From NCBI RefSeq assembly GCF_003194605.1, contig NZ_QHKY01000003.1, positions 1 to 64,000 of the forward strand: a stretch of 64,000 nt of DNA. Direction: 5' to 3'. A program made the position numbers and the translations under genes. Source of the DNA: Nocardioides gilvus. GTDB lineage: Bacteria; Actinomycetota; Actinomycetes; Propionibacteriales; Nocardioidaceae. Each line of letters opens with the position of its first letter. Position 1 is the stretch's first letter. This document shows positions 33,100 through 42,815 of this stretch, piece after piece. The notes below the pieces were generated by a model. The model was not told where the DNA came from. It saw only the letters and a list, made by a program, of their open reading frames with translations, and did no database searches.

Positions 33100-34266
33100 T
33101 CAGGCGTTCGCCAGCTCGGCGGCCTTGTCGGCCGCGCCATCCATCGTGTCGACGAGCGTCACCAGGGGGTGCTTCGCCTCGTTGAGGATGCGACGACCCT
33201 CCTCGACGTTGTTGCCGTCCAGACGGACGACCAGCGGCTTGGAGGCCTCGTCACCGAGGATCTCCAGCGCGCCGACGATGCCGTTGGCGACCTCGTCACA
33301 GGCCGTGATGCCACCGAAGACGTTGACGAAGACGCTCTTGACCTGCGGGTCGTGCAGGATCACGTCCAGGCCGTCAGCCATCACCTTGGCGTTCGCGCCG
33401 CCACCGATGTCGAGGAAGTTGGCGGGCTTGACGCCGCCGTGTGCCTCGCCGGCGTACGCGACGACGTCCAGGGTCGACATGACCAGACCGGCACCGTTGC
33501 CGATGATTCCGACCTGTCCGTCGAGCTTGACGTAGTTGAGGCCCTTGTCCTTGGCCTTCGCCTCGAGCGGGTCGGCCTCTTCACGGATCTCGAAGTCGGC
33601 GTGGTGGGGGTGGCGGAACTCGGAGGCGTTCTCGTCCAGCGAGACCTTGCCGTCGAGCGCCTCGAGCTTGTCGCCCTCCAGGCGGGCCAAGGGGTTGACC
33701 TCCACCAGGGTGGCGTCCTCCTCGACGTAGACCTTCCACAGCGCCTGGACCATCTCGATGGCCTGGTCGCGCAACTCCGCCGGGAACTTGGCGTCGTCGA
33801 CGATCTCGGCAGCCTTCTCCGCGGTCACGCCCTCGAGGGCGTTGATCGGGATCTGGCGCACGGCCTCGGGGTTGGTCTTGGCGACCTCCTCGATCTCCAC
33901 GCCGCCCTCGACCGATGCGATGCACAGGTGCGAGCGGTTGGCACGGTCGAGCAGGAAGGAGAAGTAGTACTCCTCCACCGGCGGGGTGGCAGGGGTGACC
34001 AGGACGCGGTTGACCCGCAGACCCTTGATCTCCATGCCGATGATCGCGTCGGCGTACTCGTACGCCTCGTCCGCGGTCTTTGCGATCTTGACGCCGCCAG
34101 CCTTGCCTCGACCACCGGCCTTGACCTGCGCCTTGATGACGGTCACGCCGCCCAGCTTCTCGGCAGCAGCCTTGGCCGCTTCAGCCGTTTCGACAACCAC
34201 ACCGAGGGTGGTAGTCACACCATGCTTGGCGAAGAGTTCCTTCGCCTGGTATTCCATCAGGTCCAC
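33100..34266 (-). CDS. sucC: succinyl-CoA synthetase beta subunit
   Basis: 388 residues from GTG 34266. The beginning [17 protein letters not shown] matches the family, which supports the GTG over the internal ATG three codons later. The ATP-grasp region has [32 protein letters not shown] and [13 protein letters not shown] form the C-terminal interface with SucD. sucC-sucD is the classical operon order. Confidence 0.96.
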   Translation of the reverse strand: MDLMEYQAKELFAKHGVTTTLGVVVETAEAAKAAAEKLGGVTVIKAQVKAGGRGKAGGVKIAKTADEAYEYADAIIGMEIKGLRVNRVLVTPATPPVEEYYFSFLLDRANRSHLCIASVEGGVEIEEVAKTNPEAVRQIPINALEGVTAEKAAEIVDDAKFPAELRDQAIEMVQALWKVYVEEDATLVEVNPLARLEGDKLEALDGKVSLDENASEFRHPHHADFEIREEADPLEAKAKDKGLNYVKLDGQVGIIGNGAGLVMSTLDVVAYAGEAHGGVKPANFLDIGGGANAKVMADGLDVILHDPQVKSVFVNVFGGITACDEVANGIVGALEILGDEASKPLVVRLDGNNVEEGRRILNEAKHPLVTLVDTMDGAADKAAELANA

Positions 34267-34576
34267 GATCCACCCAATCCTTTAGGTTCGCGAGCGCGCG
34301 GGCAGCCCCGAACGTGGGTCCAGGGGAGCGCGTTCCAACCCTCGAACACTAAACCGCCACACCGGACCACGACGATTCTGGGTCCCTCGTGGACAGGTCA
34401 TGTGACCGGTTTCACCCATGGGTCAGGCGTTTTTTCCACGTTCTCCTGCGCCCCTCCAAAGCTTGACGCAGGATCTGTGGACAGGGGATTACCCCCGACT
34501 TGGCCGATCCACTACAGTCGTCCGGGTTGCTCCACCGCAGTACTGCCCCATCGTCAAACCACCTGAGGTCTTCTTC
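34267..34576. other. 310-bp divergent intergenic region, sucC / M23 peptidase
   Basis: No gene is evident. On the plus strand TACAGT (34513-34518) is a possible -10 for the peptidase gene, with only a weak -35. On the minus strand TTTAGT (34353-34348) is a possible -10 for sucC. I looked for a c-di-AMP (ydaO) riboswitch, common before actinobacterial wall hydrolases, and did not find its conserved elements. A T6 run at 34430-34435 has no strong stem before it. Confidence 0.4.
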
Positions 34577-35608
34577 ATGGGAAACCATCGAGCTGAACGC
34601 GGCGATCGCCGCACAGCATCGGCGGACCGCGCCCGCACGACCGCTTCGACCCGGAACGCCCCGACCGCTGGAGCCCGTAGGGCCACCACGTCCGAGCTCC
34701 GGGTCTCTCACATTTCTCAGCCCGTCGCAGATGTCGACATGGCACTTCCTACCCGGCTCCCGGCCGCAGCAAACCAAGTTTCTGAAAAAGTCGTTCCGGT
34801 CATCGAGGCGGCGGCCTACCCGGCCACCCTCGCGCCGGTGGGCGGCAAGCGCCGCGCCACCAAGCACAGCGGGCCCAAGGGGCCACTCTTCCGCGGTCTC
34901 CCCTCCCTTCCGGTGATCGCCGGGGCAGCCGCCCTGGCCGTCTCCATCGGAGGAGCCGTGGCCGGTCCCGGCATGGCTGACGACCCCGTCGTCGCCGCCG
35001 AGGTCGCGCAGAGCAATGCCGTGAGCAGTGCCGCAGCAGTTGTCGCGGACCGCGACGAGGTCGTAAGTCGTGACTCGCGCCGGGTCGCAGTCGCCCAGGC
35101 CTCTGACGCCGAGTTGGTGGCGCAGGCCGAGGCCGCCGCCGCCGCGCGCAGCAAGACGCTGGCAGGTCTCCAGGCCCGGGCCAACAAGCAGGCCGCCAAG
35201 ATCGAGGCCAACCAGTGGGTCATGCCGGTGCAGGGCTACCGGCTCTCCGCGACCTTCGGCCTCACCAGCTACCTGTGGTCGACGGTGCACACCGGTCTCG
35301 ACTTCGCTGCTCCCTCGGGCACCCCGCTGGTCGCGGTGGCCAACGGCACGATCACCGAGGTCGGCTACGACGGCTCGTACGGGAACAAGACCGTACTGAC
35401 CCTCGAGGACGGCACGGAGATCTGGTACTGCCACCAGTCGACGATGGACGTGACCGTCGGTCAGACCGTCACCGGTGGCGACGTGATCGGGCGGGTCGGC
35501 AGCACCGGCAACTCGACCGGCGCCCACCTGCACCTGGAGGTCCGCCCCGGTGGAGCCGACCCCGTCGATCCCTACAGCACCCTGATGACCCACGGTCTGC
35601 GTCCCTGA
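34577..35608 (+). CDS. M23 family metallopeptidase (peptidoglycan endopeptidase)
   Basis: 343 residues. The N-terminal 110 residues are basic and low-complexity (cytoplasmic). A hydrophobic segment near 112-135 acts as signal or anchor, followed by a helical Ala-rich stretch (about 140-205). The C-terminal M23 (LytM) domain spans about 215-340. Its zinc site is complete: HTGLDF with His and Asp, and HLHLE. It should cleave peptide cross-links in the cell wall. GAGGT 8 nt before ATG 34577 supports the start. A strong hairpin follows. Confidence 0.92.
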   Translation: MGNHRAERGDRRTASADRARTTASTRNAPTAGARRATTSELRVSHISQPVADVDMALPTRLPAAANQVSEKVVPVIEAAAYPATLAPVGGKRRATKHSGPKGPLFRGLPSLPVIAGAAALAVSIGGAVAGPGMADDPVVAAEVAQSNAVSSAAAVVADRDEVVSRDSRRVAVAQASDAELVAQAEAAAAARSKTLAGLQARANKQAAKIEANQWVMPVQGYRLSATFGLTSYLWSTVHTGLDFAAPSGTPLVAVANGTITEVGYDGSYGNKTVLTLEDGTEIWYCHQSTMDVTVGQTVTGGDVIGRVGSTGNSTGAHLHLEVRPGGADPVDPYSTLMTHGLRP

Positions 35609-35627
35609 CCGGACCGCCGACACGCGT

Positions 35628-35654
35628 GAGCCCCAGCCGGATCGGCTGGGGCTC
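35628..35654. terminator. bidirectional terminator between M23 gene and pcrA
   Basis: A perfect 12-bp stem (35628-35639 with 35643-35654) and a GAT loop sit between two convergent genes. Confidence 0.85.
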
Positions 35655-35677
35655 CTCGCATTTCAGGTGCCGACGCC

Positions 35678-38116
35678 TCAGAGCTTCTCGACCGGCGCGT
35701 ACCTCAACAGCAGGCGCTTGACCCCCTGGGATCCGAAGTCGACCGAGGCGACCGACTTGTCGCCCACGCCCTCCAGGGCCACCACGGTCCCCATGCCGAA
35801 CGAGTCGTGGACCACCCGGTCCCCGGGCGCCAGGGACGGTACCTCGCGGGCGCTCTTGGCCTTCGAGCTGGCATCCATGCGCATGGCCGCGGAGGTGAAG
35901 TTGCGGCGCCCCGCGTCCGTGGGCGCACCCATCCGGGAGAAGGAGTTGGCGTCCGGGTCGGAGCGGCTCCATCGGGGAGCCGCGTCGGCCGTACGTTTCC
36001 AGTCGACGAGGTCGATCGGCAGCTCGTCGATGAATCGCGAGGCGGGGTTGTGCGACGGAGCACCCCAGGCTGAACGGACGACGGCTCGCGAGACGTACAG
36101 CTTCTCCCGGGCCCGGGTGATGCCGACATAGGCGAGGCGTCGTTCCTCCTCGAGCTCGGTGGGATCGCCCAGCGACCGCTGGTGCGGGAAGACGCCGTCC
36201 TCGAGCCCGGTCAGGAAGACGATCGGGAACTCCAGGCCCTTGGCGGTGTGGAGCGTCATCAGGGTGACCACGCCGACGTCCTCGCCGTCGGGGTTGTCGG
36301 GGATCTGGTCGCTGTCGGCCACCAGGGCCACGCGCTCCAGGAAGTCGGTGAGGCCGGGGGTCACGGTGCCCGCCTCGACGTCGGTCGGATCGGCGGAGGG
36401 TCCGGCGACCGGGTCCTCGGAGAACTCCCGCGCCACCGCGACCAACTCGGCCAGGTTCTCCACACGGGTGCCGTCCTGCGGGTCGTCGGAGACCTCCAGC
36501 TCGGCCAGGTAGCCCGAGCGGTCGAGCACGGTCTCCAGGATCACGTCGGGGCGCTCACCGGCCTCCACCATCTGCTGGAGCTCGACGATGATGTCCACGA
36601 AACCCTTGATCGCCTTGGCTGATCGAGTGGCGATGCCGGGAGCTCGGTCAGCCATGGTCAGCGCCTCGAAGAAGGTGACCCGCTCCTGTTCGGCGAGGAA
36701 GTTGACGCACGCCTCGGCGCGGTCACCGATCCCCCGCTTCGGGGTGTTGAGGACGCGGCGCAGCGAGATCTCGTCGGCCGGGTTCACCAGCACCCGCAGG
36801 TAGGCCAACGCATCGCGGACCTCCTTGCGCTCGTAGAAGCGCACTCCCCCGACCACCTTGTAGGGCTGCCCCGTGCGCATGAAGATCTCTTCGAAGACCC
36901 GCGACTGGGCGTTGGTCCGGTAGAAGACCGCCACGTCCCCGGCTCGGGCCCCGGCGTCGACGAGACGGTCGATCTCGTCGGAGACGAACCTCGCCTCGGC
37001 GTGCTCGTCGTCGGCGACCCACCCCACGATCCGGTCTCCGTCACCGGCGTCGGTCCACAACCGCTTGGGCTTGCGGCTGGCGTTGTTGCCGATCACCGCG
37101 TTGGCGGTGGCCAGGATGGTCTGGGTGGAGCGGTAGTTCTGCTCGAGCAGGATCGACGTCGCGTCTGCGAAGTCCTTCTCGAAGTCCAGGATGTTGCGGA
37201 TGTTCGCCCCACGGAAGGCGTAGATCGACTGGTCGGCGTCGCCGACCACCATCAACTCAGCCGGCGCAACCCGCTCGGAACCGGCGTCTTCGGGGTGCTC
37301 GGCGCACAACTGGTGGATCAGCGCGTACTGCGCGTGGTTGGTGTCCTGGTACTCGTCGACCAGGACGTGCCGGAAGCGACGCCGATAGGTCTCGCGGACC
37401 TCGGGGAAGGCCATGAGGAGGTGGACCGTCGTCATGATCAGGTCGTCGAAGTCCATCGCGTTGGCCTCGCGCAACCGCCGCTGGTACGTCTTGTACGCCG
37501 CGGCGTACGCAGCCTCGAAGGCGTTCTTCGTGTCCTTGGCTGCGTCCTCGGCGTCGACGAGCTCGTTCTTGCGGTCCGAGATCCAGTTGAGCACCGCGTT
37601 GGGCTGGTACTTCTTCGGGTCGAGCTCCAACTCCTTCAGCACCAGCCCCATCAGGCGCTTGGAGTCGGCCGAGTCATAGATGGAGAAACTCGACTTGAAA
37701 CCGAGCTTGTCGACCTCCTTGCGCAGGATGCGTACGCAGGCGGAGTGGAAGGTGGAGACCCACATCAGACGGGCTCGCTTGCCGACGAGCTCCTCGACCC
37801 GCTCCTTCATCTCGGCCGCGGCCTTGTTGGTGAAGGTGATGGCCAGGATCGAGCCGGGGTGGGCGCCACGCTCGGCCACCAGCCAGGCGATCCGACGGGT
37901 CAACACCCTGGTCTTGCCAGAGCCCGCACCGGCCACCACGAGCAGCGGGGCCCCGGCGTGCACGACCGCCTCGGCCTGGGGCTCGTTGAGTCCTTCCAGC
38001 AGTTGTTCACGCGTGGGGCCGCGGCGGCTCGGAGCGCGCGCGGGGGCGGGCTCGGAAGGCTGCCCAGCAGGGGGCTGGATGTGTTCGAGACCAGGGATGG
38101 TGAAGGGGCTGCTCAT
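35678..38116 (-). CDS. pcrA: ATP-dependent DNA helicase PcrA/UvrD type
   Basis: 812 residues. A superfamily 1A 3'-5' helicase used in repair and replication-fork upkeep. The Q-motif GLNEPQAEAV and Walker A VVAGAGSGKTRVL are near residue 50-70. Motifs Ia (AITFTNKAAAEMKERV), II (VDEYQDTN), III (VVGDADQSIYAFRGA), IV (LEQNYRST), V (VTLMTLHTAKGLEF) and VI (VGITRARE) all follow in order. The C-terminal GDRVVHDSFGMGTV fold is the Tudor-like RNA polymerase-interaction domain of PcrA. ATG 38116 gives the typical N-terminus. The frame is open further upstream. Confidence 0.97.
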   Translation of the reverse strand: MSSPFTIPGLEHIQPPAGQPSEPAPARAPSRRGPTREQLLEGLNEPQAEAVVHAGAPLLVVAGAGSGKTRVLTRRIAWLVAERGAHPGSILAITFTNKAAAEMKERVEELVGKRARLMWVSTFHSACVRILRKEVDKLGFKSSFSIYDSADSKRLMGLVLKELELDPKKYQPNAVLNWISDRKNELVDAEDAAKDTKNAFEAAYAAAYKTYQRRLREANAMDFDDLIMTTVHLLMAFPEVRETYRRRFRHVLVDEYQDTNHAQYALIHQLCAEHPEDAGSERVAPAELMVVGDADQSIYAFRGANIRNILDFEKDFADATSILLEQNYRSTQTILATANAVIGNNASRKPKRLWTDAGDGDRIVGWVADDEHAEARFVSDEIDRLVDAGARAGDVAVFYRTNAQSRVFEEIFMRTGQPYKVVGGVRFYERKEVRDALAYLRVLVNPADEISLRRVLNTPKRGIGDRAEACVNFLAEQERVTFFEALTMADRAPGIATRSAKAIKGFVDIIVELQQMVEAGERPDVILETVLDRSGYLAELEVSDDPQDGTRVENLAELVAVAREFSEDPVAGPSADPTDVEAGTVTPGLTDFLERVALVADSDQIPDNPDGEDVGVVTLMTLHTAKGLEFPIVFLTGLEDGVFPHQRSLGDPTELEEERRLAYVGITRAREKLYVSRAVVRSAWGAPSHNPASRFIDELPIDLVDWKRTADAAPRWSRSDPDANSFSRMGAPTDAGRRNFTSAAMRMDASSKAKSAREVPSLAPGDRVVHDSFGMGTVVALEGVGDKSVASVDFGSQGVKRLLLRYAPVEKL

Positions 38117-38176
38117 GTTGCCCCCAACCTTACGGCGCGCCCCAGACACCTTCAGCCGCTCACCCACAGCTCCCGC

Positions 38177-38182
38177 TAGGTT
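38177..38182 (+). promoter_or_regulatory. -10 hexamer of the four-gene ABC-2 operon (leaderless)
   Basis: TAGGTT ends 6 nt before GTG 38189, which makes that codon the likely 5' end of the transcript and disfavors the in-frame GTG at 38183. Confidence 0.5.
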
Positions 38183-38188
38183 GTGCAC

Positions 38189-39127
38189 GTGACAGCCGAT
38201 CCTGAACCAGTGATCACCACCGCAGGCCTCACCATGGACTTCGGTCGGGTGGTGGCGCTCTCCGACCTCACGCTCCAGGTCGGGCCGGGCGTCACCGGAC
38301 TCGTGGGAGCCAACGGTGCGGGCAAGTCGACCCTGATCAAGATCCTGTTGGGTCTCCAGGCCCCGACCAGCGGCAGGGCGACCGTCCTGGGGCACGACGT
38401 GGCGCAGGATTCAGCCCTGGTGCGCCGGGTGGTCGGCTACATGCCCGAGCACGACTGCCTCCCTCCCGACGTGAGCGCCAGCGACTTCGTCGTGCACCTG
38501 GCCCGGATGTCGGGTCTACCCGTCGCCGTCGCCCGCGAGCGCGCCGCCGACATCCTGCGCATCGTCGGTCTGGACGAGGAGCGCTACCGCCTCCTGGGCA
38601 CGTACTCCACCGGCATGAAGCAGCGGGCCAAGCTCGCGCAGGCGTTGGTGCACGACCCTGAGCTGGTCTTCCTCGACGAGCCCACCAACGGACTCGACCC
38701 GGCCTCCCGGATGGACATGCTGCGGCTGGTCCGCCGGATCGGCACCGACTTCAAGATCCCGGTCCTGGTCACCTCCCACCTGCTCGGGGAGCTCGAGAAG
38801 GTCAGCGACCACGTGGTCATCCTGGACGCCGGCACCCTGCTGCGCTCCTCGGCCACCAGCCAGTTCCTGGACGTCTCGGGCGCCCTCCTGGTCGAGGTCC
38901 TGGGTGGCGTGGCCGAGCGGGACCTGCTGGGCCAGGAGCTGGCCGCCGCGGGTCTCCCCTGCCGACCGCACCACCGGACGGTGCGCGTCGACCCGCCGCC
39001 GAAGGGCGTGGACGTGCACCGAGTGGTGCGCGACGTCGTCGCCGACCACGGGCTCGGTCTGGTCCGCATCGAGCCGGACCACGGCCACCTCGAGGACGTC
39101 TTCACCGAGGGAGTGCCGCATGTCTGA
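38189..39127 (+). CDS. ABC transporter ATPase (ABC-2 type, first pair)
   Basis: 312 residues. Walker A GANGAGKST is near residue 45. The signature YSTGMKQRAKLAQAL and Walker B LVFLDEPTNGLD are intact, with H-loop TSHLLGE. The last 80 residues form the extra C-terminal domain of ABC-2 efflux ATPases. The next gene, its permease, starts inside this one's 3' end (8-nt overlap), so the four genes to 41667 form one coupled operon. The substrate is unknown. Confidence 0.9.
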   Translation: MTADPEPVITTAGLTMDFGRVVALSDLTLQVGPGVTGLVGANGAGKSTLIKILLGLQAPTSGRATVLGHDVAQDSALVRRVVGYMPEHDCLPPDVSASDFVVHLARMSGLPVAVARERAADILRIVGLDEERYRLLGTYSTGMKQRAKLAQALVHDPELVFLDEPTNGLDPASRMDMLRLVRRIGTDFKIPVLVTSHLLGELEKVSDHVVILDAGTLLRSSATSQFLDVSGALLVEVLGGVAERDLLGQELAAAGLPCRPHHRTVRVDPPPKGVDVHRVVRDVVADHGLGLVRIEPDHGHLEDVFTEGVPHV

Positions 39128-40046
39128 GCCATCGCCGACCCAGCACCCGACGGCCCAGCACCCGACGGCCCAGCAGCCGGTCACCGGGGTCATCCACGAC
39201 ATCGGTTACCGCCGCTACACCGGCCCGCGCGACGGCGACGCGCGCATCGCGTTCTCCCTCTACGTCACGGCCCTCAAGCACGCGTACGGGCTGGGCCGCT
39301 CCGGGCGCTCCAAGGTGCTGCCCTTCCTGCTGCTCGGCCTGACCCTGCTGCCCGCCGTGATCATGGTGGGAGTGGTGGCGATGTTCGGTTTCGACGAGCA
39401 GGTCAGGACGTACGCGGCCTACACCAACACCGTGCAGGTCCTGGTCAGCATCTTTGCCGCCTCCCAGGCCCCGACGATCTTCTCCCGGGACCTGCGTTCC
39501 CGCTCGATCGTCCTGTACCTGGCGCGACCACTGAGCGCCCGGACCTCGGCCCTGGTGCGCTGGGCCGCGTTGGCCACGGCCTGTCTGATCTTCATCCTGG
39601 CGCCGCAACTCGTGCTGTACGTCGGCGGCTTGCTGAGCCGCCTCGACGCCGGCGACGAGACGCTCTCGTTCCTCAAGGCCCTCCCCCTGGACCTGCTGCT
39701 GGCAGCCATGCTCGCCTCGATCACCGGACTGATCGCCAGCATGGCCCTGCGCCGTGGCTTCGCCGTGGTCGGCTCGATCCTTGCGGTCCTGGTGGTCAGC
39801 ACCGCGCTCTCTGCGGTCCAGGCGATCGCTGCGGAGTTCGACTCGCCGCGGACAGGCGAGATCTCGGGTCTCTTCTCGCCGTGGGCGTTGGTCAACGGGC
39901 TGGCCTCCGTGATGGACGCCGGGGTCGAGGTGATCACCCCGCCCCAGGGCGCAGTGATGGTGAGCGCCTACGTCCTCGCGGCACTGCTCATGGCTGCTCT
40001 CCCCGTGCTCGCGCTGGTCGCTCGCTTCAGGAAGGCTGGTCGCTGA
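39120..40046 (+). CDS. ABC-2 type permease (first pair)
   Basis: 308 residues. A polar N-terminus contains a QHPTA repeat (two copies of the 15-bp unit CAGCACCCGACGGCC at 39141-39170). Six hydrophobic segments follow. The region QAPTIFSRDLRSRSIVLYLARPLSARTSALVRW is the ABC-2 permease coupling loop. It overlaps the ATPase gene upstream by 8 nt and the second ATPase downstream by one base (TGATG). Confidence 0.87.
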   Translation: MSEPSPTQHPTAQHPTAQQPVTGVIHDIGYRRYTGPRDGDARIAFSLYVTALKHAYGLGRSGRSKVLPFLLLGLTLLPAVIMVGVVAMFGFDEQVRTYAAYTNTVQVLVSIFAASQAPTIFSRDLRSRSIVLYLARPLSARTSALVRWAALATACLIFILAPQLVLYVGGLLSRLDAGDETLSFLKALPLDLLLAAMLASITGLIASMALRRGFAVVGSILAVLVVSTALSAVQAIAAEFDSPRTGEISGLFSPWALVNGLASVMDAGVEVITPPQGAVMVSAYVLAALLMAALPVLALVARFRKAGR

Positions 40047-40960
40047 TGGCTGAGATCGTGCTGGAGAAGGTCTCGCGGTGGTTCGGCAACGTGGTCGCTG
40101 TCAACGACGTCTCGATGCGGATCGGCCCCGGGGTCACCGGGCTCCTGGGTCCCAACGGCGCCGGGAAGACGACGCTGATGGCAATGATGTCGGGCTTCCT
40201 CGCGCCGTCGGCGGGTGAGGTGCTCCTCGACGGGGCGCCGGTGTGGCGCAACACCGAGGCATATCGCCAACTGGGCCTCGTACCCGAACGCGAGATCAGT
40301 TTCGGTTACCTCACCGGACGTCAGTTCGTCCGGGCCAACGCCGAACTGCAGGGCCTGAGTGATCCGGGCGCGGCCACCGAGAAGGCCCTGGAGCGCGTCG
40401 AGCTGGTCGAACCCTCCGGGCGACGCATCGACACCTATTCCAAGGGCATGCGCCAGCGCGTCAAGATCGCTGCCGCACTCGTGCACGAACCCGGCGTGAT
40501 GCTGCTGGACGAGCCCTTCAACGGCGTCGACCCCCGTCAACGGATGCAGTTGATGGCCCTGCTGCACGACATGGGCGAGACCGGCCACACCATCCTGTTC
40601 AGCTCACACATCCTCGAGGAGGTCGAGCGCCTGGCCCGCCACATCGAGGTCGTCGTGTCTGGCCGCCATGCCGCCTCGGGTGACTTCGGCGCCATCCGAC
40701 GGCTGATGACCGACCGCCCGGTGCAGTACTTCCTGCGCTCCGACGACGATCGTGCGTTGGCCGTCGCCCTGGTCGCCGAGCCGTCGGTGCGCGCCGTGCG
40801 CTTCGTCGACAGTGGCGGTCTCGACGTCGAGGTCGCCGACCTGGGGACCTTCGTCCACGGTCTCCCGGTCTGGGCCCGTGCCGGTGACATCTCCCTCATC
40901 GAGGTCTCGCCGAGTGACGAGTCCCTCGAGAGCGTCTTCTCCTACCTGGTGGCCCGATGA
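40046..40960 (+). CDS. ABC transporter ATPase (ABC-2 type, second pair)
   Basis: 304 residues. Walker A GPNGAGKTTLM is near residue 38. The signature YSKGMRQRVKIAAAL and Walker B VMLLDEPFNGVD are intact, with H-loop SSHILEEV. It is about as similar to natrilidin/antibiotic-type ABC-2 ATPases as the first one, but clearly not a duplicate. Start TGATG overlaps the previous permease, and its stop overlaps the next permease as ATGA. Confidence 0.9.
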   Translation: MAEIVLEKVSRWFGNVVAVNDVSMRIGPGVTGLLGPNGAGKTTLMAMMSGFLAPSAGEVLLDGAPVWRNTEAYRQLGLVPEREISFGYLTGRQFVRANAELQGLSDPGAATEKALERVELVEPSGRRIDTYSKGMRQRVKIAAALVHEPGVMLLDEPFNGVDPRQRMQLMALLHDMGETGHTILFSSHILEEVERLARHIEVVVSGRHAASGDFGAIRRLMTDRPVQYFLRSDDDRALAVALVAEPSVRAVRFVDSGGLDVEVADLGTFVHGLPVWARAGDISLIEVSPSDESLESVFSYLVAR

Positions 40961-41667
40961 ACACGACGATCGCACGGCTTGCCCTCGCGGCCCTCCTGGG
41001 GCGCAAGCGTTTCATCCTGCTCCTGCTCTTCCCGGTCGCGCTGATCGGCCTGAGCGTGCTGGTACGGGTGCTCACCTCCGACGCGGAGGTCGCCCTGGGA
41101 ATCCTCTTCGGGCTCGGTCTCCTGGTGATCCTGCCGCTGCTGGCCCTGGTCTCCGCGACGGCGGTGATGGGCCCGGAGGTCGACGACGGGTCCTTGGTCT
41201 ACCTGCTCGCCAAACCGGTGAGCCGTCACTCGGTGGCCTTCAGCAAGTACGTCGTCGCGCTCGCCGCGGTGCTGCTGCTCGGTCCACTGCCCATGCTGGT
41301 CACCGGGTTCGCGATCGGCTCCGGGGACCAGGACCTCGTCCTGGCCGGAAGTGTCAGCGCGACGCTGGGCGCGATCGCCTACACCTCGCTCTTCCTGGCA
41401 CTGAGCACGGTGTGGAAGCACGCTGTCGTGGTCGGCCTGCTCTTCGTGCTGTTGTGGGAGGGCACCCTGGCCGCCATCTTCTCGGGCGTGGCCTGGCTCA
41501 GCATCGGTCAGTGGGCAGCACGGATCGGCGCCACGATCGATGCGGACTGGGCTGATGATGCGGTGCCCCTGTGGTGGGCCGTGGGAGCCCTGTTCGTCGT
41601 GGGGATCGGCGGGGTCTGGTTCTCCGGAGACCGCCTGCGGTCCTTCTCCCTCAAGGGGGACGACTGA
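40957..41667 (+). CDS. ABC-2 type permease (second pair)
   Basis: 236 residues with six hydrophobic segments. The sequence GPEVDDGSLVYLLAKPVSRHSVAFSKYVVA is the ABC-2 membrane-domain motif seen in efflux permeases. It pairs with the ATPase just upstream (ATGA overlap). A shared hairpin follows 30 nt after the stop. The four-gene operon could make two separate exporters or a mixed complex. Confidence 0.88.
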   Translation: MNTTIARLALAALLGRKRFILLLLFPVALIGLSVLVRVLTSDAEVALGILFGLGLLVILPLLALVSATAVMGPEVDDGSLVYLLAKPVSRHSVAFSKYVVALAAVLLLGPLPMLVTGFAIGSGDQDLVLAGSVSATLGAIAYTSLFLALSTVWKHAVVVGLLFVLLWEGTLAAIFSGVAWLSIGQWAARIGATIDADWADDAVPLWWAVGALFVVGIGGVWFSGDRLRSFSLKGDD

Positions 41668-41696
41668 CCACTCGGCACGGGATCGCCGAGAAGCAC

Positions 41697-41730
41697 AGCG
41701 ACCGCAGCCCTCGAGAGGACTGCGGTCGCT
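41697..41730. terminator. bidirectional terminator, ABC operon / 119-aa membrane protein
   Basis: An 11-bp perfect stem (41697-41707 with 41720-41730) lies between two convergent genes. Confidence 0.8.
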
Positions 41731-41743
41731 GGATGACGTCGGA

Positions 41744-42103
41744 TCAGTAGGTGTGTCCACCGCTCCAGAAGAGCGCGAGGACGACGTTCAGCACGGTCAG
41801 CCCGGTGAGCGCCCAGAAGAGGCCGTTGGGGATCGAGGGCTTGCGCATGTTGGCCATCACCAGGACGAGCACGACCAGGTTGACGAGGAACTTGACACCG
41901 ATCTTCAGGTGGTTGACGTCGCCGTCACCCGCCTCGAGCAGCCCGACGAGCACGATACCGGCGACGAAGGCGGTGCCGACGCCGTCGCGGATGACCGGAG
42001 TGATCCGCTTCTCGGAGTCACGCGCTTGGGCGAGAAGGCCACCCAGCAGGGCCGCGATGCCGAGAAGGTGCAGGAGCAGGACGATGAGACCCAAGGTGTT
42101 CAT
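41744..42103 (-). CDS. small polytopic membrane protein of unknown function
   Basis: 119 residues with four hydrophobic helices. HLLGIAALLGGLLAQARDS in the first helix and LVNLVVLVLVMANMRKP in the third resemble small actinobacterial 'hypothetical membrane' proteins with a conserved His in helix one. TAACCT (42116-42111) lies 7 nt before ATG 42103, suggesting a leaderless mRNA. Function unknown. Confidence 0.78.
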   Translation of the reverse strand: MNTLGLIVLLLHLLGIAALLGGLLAQARDSEKRITPVIRDGVGTAFVAGIVLVGLLEAGDGDVNHLKIGVKFLVNLVVLVLVMANMRKPSIPNGLFWALTGLTVLNVVLALFWSGGHTY

Positions 42104-42152
42104 GGGCGCAAGGTTATCGAATCCGACAGGGTGTCGATAAACCACGGACCTC

Positions 42153-42815
42153 TCAGAGCAGGCGGCGGTCCGAGGCCCACTTGGTGAGCTCGTGGCGCGA
42201 GGAGAGTTGCAGCTTGCGCAGCACCGACGACATGTGGGTCTCCACGGTCTTGATCGAGATGAACAGCTCCTTGGCGACCTCCTTGTAGGCGTAGCCGCGG
42301 GCGATCAGTCGCATCACCTCACGCTCGCGCTCAGTGAGGCGGTCGAGGTCCTCGTCGACGGCCGCGACCTGGATGGACCCGGCGAAGGCGTCCAGCACGA
42401 AGCCGGCCAGCCGGGGAGAGAAGACTGCGTCCCCTTCGGAGACCCGCTGGATCGCAGCCACCAGCTCGGGACCGGTGATCGTCTTCGTGACGTAGCCCCG
42501 GGCCCCGCCCCGGATGGTCCCGATGACGTCCTCCGCGGCATCGCTCACGCTCAGCGCCAGAAACTTGGGCGCTCCGTCGCGGTCGCGGGCCCGCACCCTG
42601 CGCATCACTTCCGCGCCTCCCCCGCCGGGCAGGTGGACGTCGAGCAGCACCACGTCGACCTCATGGACCGCGAGCGCCTTCACCGCCTCGTCCACGTCAG
42701 CAGCCTCGGCCACCACGTCGACGACGTCAGCGCCCACACCCGCCAGCTCGGCCCGTACGCCGGCACGGAACATTGCGTGGTCGTCGACGACCAACACCTT
42801 CACCGGCACGCTCAT
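42153..42815 (-). CDS. LuxR-family response regulator
   Basis: 220 residues. An N-terminal receiver has acidic pocket DD at 11-12, phosphoacceptor D59 in LLDVHLPGG, and the switch Ser/Thr and Lys (LSVS, YVTKTI). The C-terminal LuxR HTH is LTEREREVMRLIARG through KTVETHMSSVLRKL (about 159-205). It overlaps the histidine kinase stop by 4 nt (ATGA), so the two form one coupled two-component system. Confidence 0.94.
   Translation of the reverse strand: MSVPVKVLVVDDHAMFRAGVRAELAGVGADVVDVVAEAADVDEAVKALAVHEVDVVLLDVHLPGGGGAEVMRRVRARDRDGAPKFLALSVSDAAEDVIGTIRGGARGYVTKTITGPELVAAIQRVSEGDAVFSPRLAGFVLDAFAGSIQVAAVDEDLDRLTEREREVMRLIARGYAYKEVAKELFISIKTVETHMSSVLRKLQLSSRHELTKWASDRRLL

Noticed and set aside
34430..34435. 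plus-strand T6 run as a terminator
   Set aside because: Only a weak 5-bp stem precedes it, and no plus-strand gene lies upstream to be terminated.
34267..34576. possible c-di-AMP riboswitch before the M23 peptidase gene
   Set aside because: The conserved ydaO elements are not visible. The region is only a divergent promoter region as far as I can see.
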